From contig CAIRNW010000185.1 of the NCBI GenBank assembly GCA_903879995.1, positions 1-12,053 of the forward strand: DNA of 12,053 nt, read 5' to 3'. Below the pieces are notes generated by a model. It saw nothing but the letters and a program-made list of their open reading frames with translations. It was not told where the DNA came from and did not search any database. Both the position numbers and the translations under genes were made by a program. This stretch comes from an uncultured Bacteroidota bacterium. GTDB taxonomy: Bacteria; Bacteroidota; Bacteroidia; Chitinophagales; Chitinophagaceae. Below, one piece after another: positions 1 through 6,854 of this stretch; position 1 is the first letter of the stretch; every line of letters begins with the position of its first letter.

Positions 1-431
1 CCACCTTCCACACCTATCATTGCCACTAATTTATTTCGATGTACTTTTTTACGCGCGTCGATGTACCCAGTGGCAAAATCAAATTTATCAGGGTGGCGTA
101 AGATGATCCGATTCAATGAATCAATCTCCTCGAGAGCGTCTTGATAGAAACCTTCCTTCTTTCGAGGGGTTTCGCCGGTAAAAACGGAAAAGAACTGAAT
201 ATCAACCCCACCACGTTTCCAACGGACATAGTCACTATGTCCTTTTGCCAATAACACACTGATATCCCTCCCCTCCAACACCTGTCCACTTAGACAATCG
301 TTATGGGTGTCTACCACAATTGCTTTACGATGAACCTTGTTAATGGATTGACCGAAACCAACCGAGGAAAAAAATAGTAGAAAAACAAAAAGTCCTACAA
401 AACTTCTACGACTTTGATGTAAAAAAAACAT
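1..431 (-). CDS. Exported membrane-dipeptidase-like protein (peptidase family M19), 3' end outside window
   Basis: This frame is cut by the left edge; 143 N-terminal residues are visible. It starts with a hydrophobic signal peptide (about residues 1-28, core FVGLFVFLLFFSSVGFG followed by Q), so the protein should be exported. Motifs of the zinc-dependent M19 (renal dipeptidase) family follow: VVDTHNDCL, whose H43 and D45 match the first two metal ligands; GGVDIQFFSVF at about 74-84; and MIGVEG at 138-143, where E142 matches the metal-bridging glutamate. Family members cleave dipeptides, often with a D-residue or dehydro residue at the second position; the substrate here is unknown. The remaining histidine ligands lie beyond the edge. 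The ATG (429-431) overlaps the transaldolase stop as TAATG, so it is probably translated by coupling in one operon. Codons 2-4 contain a run of eight T. The family call is firm; the cell role is inference. Confidence 0.88.
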   Translation of the reverse strand, partial: MFFLHQSRRSFVGLFVFLLFFSSVGFGQSINKVHRKAIVVDTHNDCLSGQVLEGRDISVLLAKGHSDYVRWKRGGVDIQFFSVFTGETPRKKEGFYQDALEEIDSLNRIILRHPDKFDFATGYIDARKKVHRNKLVAMIGVEG

Positions 432-1087
432 TAGCCCATTGTTTTCTTAGCGTCCTCTAAGAATTTTGCAAGCCCGATATCAGTAAGCGGATGTTTTAAT
501 AATCCCAAGATTGAATCCAGGGGACATGTACAAACATCAGCCCCCGCTTCCGCACATTTAACAATATGTAATGGAGTACGAATGGAAGCAGCAAGAATTT
601 GTGTTTTGAAACCTTGTACGCCATAAATCTGCGCAATTTGTGCAATCAACTCAACCCCATCCCAGCTGCTATCATCCAATCGACCAATGAAAGGAGATAG
701 ATAAGTAGCTCCCGCCTTAGCGGCTAAGATGGCCTGTCCCGCTGAAAATACAAGCGTACAGTTTGTTCTGATTCCATGATCAGTAAACCACTTGATTGCT
801 TTAATTCCATCCTTAATCATCGGAACTTTTACCACAATGTTGGGATGAATGGCAGCCAATTTTTTCCCTTCTTCTACAATACCGTTAAAATCGGTACTGA
901 TTACCTCAGCGCTGATATCGCCATCTACCATTTCACAAATGGTGCGGTAATGATCCATTATCGCCTTCTCTCCTTTGATGCCTTCTTTGGCCATCAAGGA
1001 GGGATTAGTAGTAACGCCATCCAGAATACCTAGTTCATGCGCTTCTTTGATTTGAGCGAGATTGGCTGTGTCAATGAAGAATTTCAT
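431..1087 (-). CDS. Transaldolase, small TalC/MipB (FSA-like) type
   Basis: A 218-residue protein of the compact class I aldolase subgroup. Transaldolase moves a dihydroxyacetone unit between sugar phosphates in the non-oxidative pentose phosphate pathway, in the cytoplasm. Visible motifs are FIDTAN (D6), GVTTNPSL (N28), VVKVPM with the Schiff-base lysine K87, TLVFSAGQA, SPFIGRLDD and LAASIR. Two positions separate transaldolases from E. coli fructose-6-phosphate aldolase: here E61 (SAEVIS) replaces the aldolase Gln59, and F133 (SPFIGR) replaces its Tyr131. Both favour transaldolase activity. The length is typical for the subgroup (210-220). The start ATG follows a T-rich, 29-base spacer after the SRP RNA, and no Shine-Dalgarno sequence is visible. 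The gene is translationally linked to the M19 peptidase downstream. Alternative: fructose-6-phosphate aldolase, judged less likely. Confidence 0.95.
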   Translation of the reverse strand: MKFFIDTANLAQIKEAHELGILDGVTTNPSLMAKEGIKGEKAIMDHYRTICEMVDGDISAEVISTDFNGIVEEGKKLAAIHPNIVVKVPMIKDGIKAIKWFTDHGIRTNCTLVFSAGQAILAAKAGATYLSPFIGRLDDSSWDGVELIAQIAQIYGVQGFKTQILAASIRTPLHIVKCAEAGADVCTCPLDSILGLLKHPLTDIGLAKFLEDAKKTMG

Positions 1088-1105
1088 ATAGGAAGTTAAA
1101 AGTTT

Positions 1106-1116
1106 AAATAAAAAAT
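1106..1116 (-). terminator. U-tract following the SRP RNA hairpin, probable intrinsic terminator
   Basis: Read on the minus strand, the closing stem of the SRP RNA (GGCAGG paired with CCTGCC) is followed directly by ATTTTTTATTT. The RNA's own terminal helix plus the U-tract could end transcription or trim the transcript. It is imperfect, because the run of six T is broken by an A and sits only 19 bases before the transaldolase start. Partial readthrough into the transaldolase is therefore possible. Confidence 0.5.
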
Positions 1117-1210
1117 GGCAGGCTTATTACATCGCACCGCTCAACCACTTACTCTTGCTGCCTTCCGGCCCTGGGAGGGTTCAGCAGGAGCTGGTCGTGT
1201 AAGACCTGCC
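1117..1210 (-). ncRNA. ffs: Signal recognition particle RNA, small bacterial (4.5S-like) type
   Basis: A 94-base RNA gene on the minus strand. It carries the SRP RNA hallmark GGCCGGAAGGCAGCA (window 1156-1170), which forms the GGAA tetraloop and asymmetric internal loop of helix 8, where the Ffh M domain binds. The ends pair: 5' GGCAGG with 3' CCTGCC, extended by CUUA with UAAG after a bulged base. No Alu domain is present, as expected for the short form. With Ffh and FtsY it delivers ribosomes making membrane and secreted proteins to the Sec translocon. A TAAATTTG promoter box lies just upstream and a T-rich tract just downstream, so both ends are well defined to within a few bases. I chose the ends from the terminal pairing. 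Confidence 0.95.
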
Positions 1211-1214
1211 GGTA

Positions 1215-1247
1215 CAAATTTAATGAATATTCCCTCATTGCTGAAAA
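1215..1247 (-). promoter_or_regulatory. Probable Bacteroidota-type promoter of the SRP RNA
   Basis: On the minus strand, TAAATTTG (1215-1222) matches the Bacteroidota -7 consensus TAnnTTTG exactly. It ends four bases before the inferred RNA 5' end at 1210. A T-rich element TTTTC (1243-1247) lies 20 bases upstream, at the expected -33 position, though it is a weak match to the usual TTTG/TTG. The -33 part lies inside the last codons of the plug protein gene, so the promoter and that gene's 3' end share DNA. Confidence 0.6.
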
Positions 1248-2530
1248 GCAGAGCGCACCCACGTATAACCCACTAACTCATCTGCCCTGCTTCCGATGGG
1301 TCTTACATAGACTAATACCAGGTACTCGTTTTCAGTACCCCAATAATTTCCTTCCGTCCACTGTGTAACAGGAGCTTGCCGACCATCCAGTTCGTCTAGG
1401 GTTACATATTGGTAATTATAATATCCCTGCTTTAACAAAAAGGACTTTGTATATACACCCCGTGAGGCATCATAATTCATTTTACTGGTGGGTGTCAGTG
1501 AATAATTAGTGAGTTCGCCATACAGATAAACAGATTTTCCAGGCAAGGCACGTCCTCCATTGGGGTAGAAAGTAAAATGGACCCATGCATACTCCCCTTG
1601 CAACTGTGCATTTGAGTTATCGCGACTTTCCACAAAAAAAGCACCATTAATATCCCGATTCAAAAGACTCATTTTTCCTTCTCTCGGATAATCCGGGTTA
1701 ACCCAGATGTCTACACGAGAAGTACTGTCACTATCTTCAATTCGAGAAATACGTTCACTTCGTAATCGGAAACTTCGCAAGTCTACCCAACGCCACTCCT
1801 GGCCAGCAGGAAAAAGTGAGAATTGTTGGTCCGAGTATTCAAAATAATTTCCACGAAATAATGTTGGTGTGCGTTGTACGTTAGCCGTAGACCAACCTCT
1901 ATTTTGTATCAACCACACACTCAACTCCGTGGGCGTGTATGACCCTCCAGCAGTTTGTAGAGGAGTAATTCCAATTTGCAACTGTTGATGTGTACGCAAG
2001 AGTTGGCCATCGAAGGGTTGTCTGACCTGCGCGCTAATGGACACTTTTTTTGCAGCAATCAATACTCTTCTGGTAAAAGCCAGTTGTGTGGTATCATCAT
2101 TCAAAAAGACTTTTAACAAATAATTGCCTGCCCTCGTAGGACCGCTTCCTGCTTCAGGGAGCATAGCTTGGTAATGTGTATATCTTATCTGCGTAAGAGA
2201 TGATGGCCTGTAGTTACGTATCCGATTAGTTAAAAATCCACGTAAATAATCAAATGGTTGCAAAGAAGCAGGTGTCCAATCTGCATTACAAAGTTGAAAT
2301 GTATAGTAATAATTTTTTATATCTGCATCCAGGTCATCAAAATGTAATTCTAATTGTTGATCTCGTTCACCCAACACCAATATTGGGTAAGCAAGTGGAT
2401 CTCCCGCTTTAAACAACTTGACCGTTTGAATAGTGGGACGAAAGATCTGGTCTGGATTTTGCGCATTAGCTGGTAGCAAAGCTGCTAAGCAATTAATAAG
2501 GAGGAAGATTGTAAATTCGAGTTGCCGCAT
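1235..2530 (-). CDS. Type IX secretion system plug protein (DUF5103 family)
   Basis: A 431-residue exported protein. The N-terminus MRQLEFTIFLL...LLPANAQN is a type I signal peptide with an ANA cleavage site before Q24. The N-terminal domain (about 32-160) has the family's typical stretches: FKAGDPLAYPILVLGE, ELHFDDLDADIKNYYYTFQL, CNADWTP, and FDYLRGF. A beta-rich second half follows, with VHFTFYPN, VYLYGELTNY and GYYNYQYV. In Flavobacterium johnsoniae the related Plug protein seals the periplasmic side of the SprA translocon when PorV is not bound (established knowledge); the same role here is inferred. The open frame extends to 2704, but that extension lacks a signal sequence and runs back over the divergent permease, so I place the start at the ATG complementary to 2528-2530. 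The gene stands alone, with no other T9SS gene in the window. Its 3' end overlaps the promoter of the SRP RNA. Confidence 0.88.
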   Translation of the reverse strand: MRQLEFTIFLLINCLAALLPANAQNPDQIFRPTIQTVKLFKAGDPLAYPILVLGERDQQLELHFDDLDADIKNYYYTFQLCNADWTPASLQPFDYLRGFLTNRIRNYRPSSLTQIRYTHYQAMLPEAGSGPTRAGNYLLKVFLNDDTTQLAFTRRVLIAAKKVSISAQVRQPFDGQLLRTHQQLQIGITPLQTAGGSYTPTELSVWLIQNRGWSTANVQRTPTLFRGNYFEYSDQQFSLFPAGQEWRWVDLRSFRLRSERISRIEDSDSTSRVDIWVNPDYPREGKMSLLNRDINGAFFVESRDNSNAQLQGEYAWVHFTFYPNGGRALPGKSVYLYGELTNYSLTPTSKMNYDASRGVYTKSFLLKQGYYNYQYVTLDELDGRQAPVTQWTEGNYWGTENEYLVLVYVRPIGSRADELVGYTWVRSAFQQ

Positions 2531-2540
2531 AGGGCAAAGT

Positions 2541-3776
2541 ATGAAAATAGCTCGATTTATAGCCAACCGAATTGCCCGAAGCAAACAACAAAGCTTTTCC
2601 CGCTTTATTCTTCGACTTTCTTTCACTGCTACGGCGTTGAGCGTTGCCGTTATGATCATCGCCTTAGCCTTGGCTACAGGTTTCCAAAAGGCCATTGAGG
2701 ACAAAATCGTAGGCTTCTGGGGGCATGTTCGTATTCAAGAGAAACAAGCGGACAAATCGGTGCGGGTAAGAGAAATTCCTCTGCAACGAAACCCAGCTGT
2801 AGAATTGAAAATTAAAAATCACCCTAATGTAAAATCAATTCACCCCTTTGTTAATCAGTACGCCCTTCTCAAAACCAAATCATCATTAGAAGGAGTGTTG
2901 ATAAAAGGAGTTGAGTTGGGTACTCATGGGAGTTCCTATCAACAATTTGTAAAAAAAGGCCGATTACCACTACCTCTTAACTCTGTTTTTTCCAGAGAGA
3001 TACTGCTCTCTGTCTACCAGGCCACCCGACTCAATTTAAATCCAGGTGATTCTGTTGTACTATACTTTACACAACCTGGTCAGGCACCTCGTCCACGCAA
3101 AGTGATGGTTGCAGGTTTGTATCAAACAGGAATTGAAGAGTATGATCGACTCTTTGCCATTGGTGATCTTAAAATGATCGCCCCGCTAACTGGGTTTCGC
3201 AACGAGGAAATAGGGGGATATGAAATCTATTTGAAAGAACCCTCCCTTGCCGCTCAAACTGCTAGCCAATTATTTGAATCCGACTTATTCCCACCTACCT
3301 GGGATGCATTAACCACCCGGGATGTTGCCCCTCAACTTTTTGACTGGTTAAATATGCAGGTGGTTACAAGGAACGTATTGCTTGCATTCATGTTGATTGT
3401 TGCGCTAGTCAATCTACTCACCTGTTTGCTTGTATTGGTATTAGAACGAATCCCGATGATTGGCGTACTTAAAGCCATGGGATCAACAGACCAATTGATA
3501 CAGCATATTTTTATAAGGTTTGGAGTGATTTTCACAGCGGGGGGTGTTTTAGTAGGTACCCTTCTTGCTTTAGGGTTACTTGGTTTACAAGCAACTACCT
3601 CCTTTATTCGGTTAGACCCCGCTGCCTATTATATTGACACGGTGGCTGTTGAGATCAAACCACTTCATGTGCTAAGCGTGGTGATAGGAACATTAGTAAT
3701 TAGCACCTTGGTACTTTTGTTACCCTCCTTTTTGGTAAGAAAAATAAGCCCCTTGCGGGCCATTCGTTTTAACTAA
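2541..3776 (+). CDS. FtsX-like ABC transporter permease (LolC/LolE/MacB superfamily)
   Basis: A 411-residue inner-membrane protein with the FtsX/MacB layout. There is an N-terminal transmembrane helix at about 26-48, a large periplasmic domain at about 50-270 (core-domain stretch HPNVKSIHPFVNQYALL), then three helices at about 277-301, 326-350 and 377-398. The loop after helix 2 reads LERIPMIGVLKAMGS, the coupling-helix motif that contacts the ATPase in LolC/LolE-type permeases. The length and single periplasmic domain fit LolC/E, which extracts lipoproteins from the inner membrane. No ATPase gene is adjacent, so the partner must be encoded elsewhere and the substrate is unproven. The frame is open back to 2433, but the stretch before 2541 overlaps the plug gene's signal-peptide codons; the ATG at 2541 gives the usual short basic N-terminus (MKIARFIANRIA). 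It starts only 10 bases from the divergent plug start and overlaps the methyltransferase tail by 8 bases. Confidence 0.88.
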   Translation: MKIARFIANRIARSKQQSFSRFILRLSFTATALSVAVMIIALALATGFQKAIEDKIVGFWGHVRIQEKQADKSVRVREIPLQRNPAVELKIKNHPNVKSIHPFVNQYALLKTKSSLEGVLIKGVELGTHGSSYQQFVKKGRLPLPLNSVFSREILLSVYQATRLNLNPGDSVVLYFTQPGQAPRPRKVMVAGLYQTGIEEYDRLFAIGDLKMIAPLTGFRNEEIGGYEIYLKEPSLAAQTASQLFESDLFPPTWDALTTRDVAPQLFDWLNMQVVTRNVLLAFMLIVALVNLLTCLLVLVLERIPMIGVLKAMGSTDQLIQHIFIRFGVIFTAGGVLVGTLLALGLLGLQATTSFIRLDPAAYYIDTVAVEIKPLHVLSVVIGTLVISTLVLLLPSFLVRKISPLRAIRFN

Positions 3777-4497
3777 GCCAAGAAAGTAAAATTCCGGTTG
3801 CCACTGCAGCATTCAATGACTCTGCCTCTCCAACTCTCGGAATGGTGACCCCTATCACATCATTGGTGATCAAAGTCTCAGGCACTCCCTTTGCCTCATT
3901 TCCAATTAACAATAATCCATGTTGTGGGCGCTTTATCTCATATACAGGCTTTCCATTTAATACGGCTGCATAAATTGGTAGTTGCTGTTGTGAAATCCAT
4001 GGCAACAGATCGAGATAATGGATCTGCAACCGGGCAATACTTCCCATGGTGGCTTGCACTACTTTGGGATTATAAACATCTACCGTATCAGGACTACAAA
4101 CTAATTGCCGAATACCAAACCAATCAGCTGTTCGTAATATAGTTCCAAAATTTCCTGGATCTTGAATACCGCAGCAAACCAAAGTCAAACCTTGATCAAC
4201 CTGTAATGACTTGACGGGAAATTTTGAAACAACAGCCAGGACATCGTGTGGAGTGGTTAACTGGGAAAGCCGCTCTAATTCAGAGGGAGTTACTTGGGTA
4301 ACTTGAATAGCTGTATCGATGCTGCTGTTTTGCAGTAACCAACTTTCAACTGCGTAGATATGTTTGACAGCATGTGAACAGTCTCTCAATAGCTCTTCAA
4401 CAAGCTTGGGCCCCTCTGCCAAGAAAAGCCCTGATTGATCCCTGTATTTTTTACCGGCTAAACTTTGAATATCTTTGACTACTGATTTTGTAATCAT
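3769..4497 (-). CDS. TrmH/SpoU-family RNA 2'-O-methyltransferase
   Basis: A 242-residue SPOUT-class enzyme that methylates a ribose 2'-OH in RNA using S-adenosylmethionine, probably in 23S rRNA as for RlmB and close relatives. The target cannot be told from the sequence. An N-terminal SpoU substrate-binding domain (about 20-90, beginning FLAEGPKLVEELL) precedes the knotted catalytic domain. Motif 1 is DPGNFGTILRTADWFG (113-128, with N116 and the conserved R122), motif 2 is LLLIGNEAKGV (195-205), and motif 3 is IPRVGEAESLNAAVATGI (219-236). The three motifs are intact, so the enzyme should be active. It is convergent with the permease (8-base overlap, including both stop codons) and divergent from tamL with 14 bases between start codons. 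Its promoter must lie within the tamL coding sequence, but I found no clear TAnnTTTG there. Confidence 0.93.
   Translation of the reverse strand: MITKSVVKDIQSLAGKKYRDQSGLFLAEGPKLVEELLRDCSHAVKHIYAVESWLLQNSSIDTAIQVTQVTPSELERLSQLTTPHDVLAVVSKFPVKSLQVDQGLTLVCCGIQDPGNFGTILRTADWFGIRQLVCSPDTVDVYNPKVVQATMGSIARLQIHYLDLLPWISQQQLPIYAAVLNGKPVYEIKRPQHGLLLIGNEAKGVPETLITNDVIGVTIPRVGEAESLNAAVATGILLSWLS
4447..4477 (+). promoter_or_regulatory. Candidate promoter of tamL inside the methyltransferase gene
   Basis: TATCTTTG at 4470-4477 matches the Bacteroidota -7 box TAnnTTTG exactly. A run of T at 4447-4452 stands 17-19 bases upstream as a weak -33 element. Transcription would begin near 4483, giving a leader of about 29 bases before the GTG start of tamL. 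The whole promoter lies in the first codons of the opposite-strand methyltransferase. The match is to a short consensus, so chance cannot be excluded. Confidence 0.4.
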
Positions 4498-4511
4498 AAT
4501 TCTAGCACATT

Positions 4512-6851
4512 GTGAAGCAACAACGCCGGTATTTATTGGTTTCGATACAACAGCCGGTGTTACTCCTGTTTTTGACCAGTTTTCTCTTGTTTTCTTGTGG
4601 CACCATTCCCCGTAATTATCCTATTGGGAAGCCCTTTGTTTTCAAAACTACTATAAAAGTTGTTGGAAGTGCTTCAAAAGAACAAAGAGATTTATTGCAA
4701 AATCGACTTAGAGGTCAGTTAGATGATAGCTTACGGTCAAGGACGGTATCCAAACTTTTTTATAGCACACTTCGCAAGCCTCCGGTTTATGACAGCACCT
4801 ATGCGATTCGCTCCATTGAATACATGCATGCGTTGCTGAACTCCCTCGGCTATTTCAGGGACAAAATTCGGTATGACACCACCCGCACCGTAATCAACAA
4901 AAATCAAATTCGCACTACAGTAAATTTTTCTGTGGACCCAGGCAACCCCTTTTTGCTAGATACCATTAACTATGTTCTACAAGATGCTACACTCCAACAA
5001 CTCACCATTGATAATAAACCTGCTGCTAAAATAAAAACAGGTGACCCTTTTGCTAAAGGAATCATTGGAGAGGAATTGGACCGGCTGATTGACCATTACA
5101 GAAACAATGGGTATCTGCGCCTAACCCGTGATGACCTGGTAGGTATTTGGGATACACTTGACCTCGCACTCTTAAAACCCATCGCTGATCCGTTGGAGCA
5201 ATTAAAAGTTTTCCAACAGGTTCGCGAGCGCAGTGCTACACCAACAGCAAATCTTGAAATTCGATTACGACCAGAAACCGCAAAAGAAAAATTAATTCAA
5301 TACAAAGTGGGAAAGATTACGCTATTCCCTGACTTTACTTCCGACACAGCTGGACTCAAGACCACCTCAATCATTCAGAACGGAGTCCAGCTTGAGCGAT
5401 TTCGACCCATTTTCAAGGACTTTATTTTTAAGGATAAGATTCATTTTAAAACTGGCCAGATATATGACCAGCGGAACTATTTCAAAACACTTAACCAACT
5501 AAATGCAATGGGAGGTTGGCGCCTGGTGAATCTAGAAACCATCCCCAGAAAAAATCAAGACACAACCGATATACTCATCAAGCTAACTCCGGCCCGCAAA
5601 TACACCAGCTTTGCAAATTTAGAAGGGAGTAGCAACCAAAGTTTATTGGCCGGCACTTTGTTTGGAGTAGCCCTGAACGTTGGATTTCAAAATAGAAATT
5701 TATTTCGCCGCTCTATACAATCGACTACAAACCTACGACTGGGTGTGGAAATTGGAAGAGACACCATTGCCGCCGTCAATTTTATTCAAACCAGACAAAT
5801 TGCGTTAACTCACAATTTAATTTTCCCAGGATTGCTTCCCCGATTTGCTGGCTTACCGGCTGATCTACGTCAGCATGCTCGCTCCATACTTGCTTTTAAT
5901 ATATCAAACACAGAAAGAAGGGAGCTGTTTAATTTATCATCCTATAGTGCTGCGTGGGGGTATGACTTTAGATACAAGAATACGCTCTATACTATCCGGA
6001 TACCTAATATTGAATATAATGCTATTGCCAGACGAGCAAAACTGTTAGCGCTAATCGATAGTAATGCCCTGTTAAAAAATATTTTTGTCGATGGATTGAT
6101 TATTTCTGGAAGTGCTGGATTATTCTATTCTCGCCAAAAAGCAAACCAAATCCGTAATCTTCGTTTGAATATTGAAGAATCTGGAATACTAAGTGGGTTT
6201 ATACGAAGTCCGCTACTAGACAGTAATCTCTTTAGATTTATCAAAGTTGATTTAGACCTTTCAACAAAGTACACTTTCAAAAAAACAGCACTTGCCTTAC
6301 GCTTTTTTGCAGGTGCGGGTTATGCTTTTGATCAAACCAGAAATCCTGTTAATCGTTATAACTTACCCCTGTACAGACAGTATTTTGCCGGAGGTCCCAA
6401 CAGTATGCGAGCTTGGGGGCTTAGAAAACTTGGACCCGGTTCTTCCATTCAGGAATATGGCAACAAAGGTTTACCGGAGCGCTACGGAGATTTGCAATTG
6501 GAAGGAAATATAGAATTTAGATTTCCATGGTTCAACATAGCAGGTATGCAGGTAAATGGTGCCGTTTTTGCAGATGCCGGCAATATATGGTACCTCAAGA
6601 AAACTACGGGGAGAACAGCAGAGGAGATCTTTTCTCTGCGCCGTCTAGGTCAGGATCTTGCTGTGGGTGTGGGAACCGGTCTGCGATTGGACTTCACCTA
6701 TTTTGTGATCAGACTGGATTACTCTCTTAAAGCTAAAGACCCTAGTCCTTCGCCCGCCAACCGTAATTACCAAAATAAATGGTTTGGCTACCCAAGACTA
6801 CGAGACATGGACCAGTTCCAGCTGGGGATTAATTATCCTTTTAATTTGTAA
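4512..6851 (+). CDS. tamL: TamL, lipid-anchored Omp85/TamA-type outer membrane assembly protein
   Basis: A 779-residue Omp85 protein with a lipoprotein signal (VLLLFLTSFLLFSCG, lipid-bearing C29). The lipid anchor is the feature that distinguishes Bacteroidota TamL from proteobacterial TamA. Residues of about 30-360 are the periplasmic POTRA region (for example VVGSASKEQRDLLQNRLRGQ); from about 363 comes the 16-strand barrel region, starting at KYTSFANLEGSSNQ. The segment GGPNSMRAWGLRKLGPGS (627-644) matches the conserved loop-6 motif of Omp85 proteins (VRGF in BamA), with R633 in the key position. The likely role is inserting or assembling outer-membrane proteins together with a TamB partner; this is family knowledge, and no tamB is next to it here. 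The start is a GTG, with an in-frame TAG three codons upstream, so no longer start is possible. It ends 3 bases before the convergent truB stop. Confidence 0.88.
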   Translation: MKQQRRYLLVSIQQPVLLLFLTSFLLFSCGTIPRNYPIGKPFVFKTTIKVVGSASKEQRDLLQNRLRGQLDDSLRSRTVSKLFYSTLRKPPVYDSTYAIRSIEYMHALLNSLGYFRDKIRYDTTRTVINKNQIRTTVNFSVDPGNPFLLDTINYVLQDATLQQLTIDNKPAAKIKTGDPFAKGIIGEELDRLIDHYRNNGYLRLTRDDLVGIWDTLDLALLKPIADPLEQLKVFQQVRERSATPTANLEIRLRPETAKEKLIQYKVGKITLFPDFTSDTAGLKTTSIIQNGVQLERFRPIFKDFIFKDKIHFKTGQIYDQRNYFKTLNQLNAMGGWRLVNLETIPRKNQDTTDILIKLTPARKYTSFANLEGSSNQSLLAGTLFGVALNVGFQNRNLFRRSIQSTTNLRLGVEIGRDTIAAVNFIQTRQIALTHNLIFPGLLPRFAGLPADLRQHARSILAFNISNTERRELFNLSSYSAAWGYDFRYKNTLYTIRIPNIEYNAIARRAKLLALIDSNALLKNIFVDGLIISGSAGLFYSRQKANQIRNLRLNIEESGILSGFIRSPLLDSNLFRFIKVDLDLSTKYTFKKTALALRFFAGAGYAFDQTRNPVNRYNLPLYRQYFAGGPNSMRAWGLRKLGPGSSIQEYGNKGLPERYGDLQLEGNIEFRFPWFNIAGMQVNGAVFADAGNIWYLKKTTGRTAEEIFSLRRLGQDLAVGVGTGLRLDFTYFVIRLDYSLKAKDPSPSPANRNYQNKWFGYPRLRDMDQFQLGINYPFNL

Positions 6852-6854
6852 ATG

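Noticed and set aside
2483..2495. Cys14 in the plug signal peptide (LLINC) as a possible lipobox
   Set aside because: Asn before the Cys does not suit a lipobox, and an ANA signal peptidase I site follows with good spacing.
2499..2504. AGGAGG, a perfect Shine-Dalgarno-like hexamer on the plus strand
   Set aside because: It is 36 bases before the permease ATG, too far to act, lies in plug coding sequence, and Bacteroidota rarely use Shine-Dalgarno sites.
2433..2540. N-terminal extension of the permease reading frame back to 2433
   Set aside because: It lies antisense to the plug signal-peptide codons, and the family N-terminus begins at 2541 with a short basic stretch.
2531..2704. N-terminal extension of the plug reading frame up to 2704
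   Set aside because: It overlaps the divergent permease, carries no signal sequence, and buries the clear signal peptide that begins at 2530.
4515..4565. Imperfect direct repeat (CAACGCCGGTATT / CAACAGCCGGTGTT) at the start of tamL
   Set aside because: Two short diverged copies in signal-peptide coding sequence, with no further copies or palindrome; chance is likely.
6292..6730. Small plus-strand frames inside tamL
   Set aside because: They are shadows in another frame; tamL's conserved loop-6 motif and barrel run through this region.
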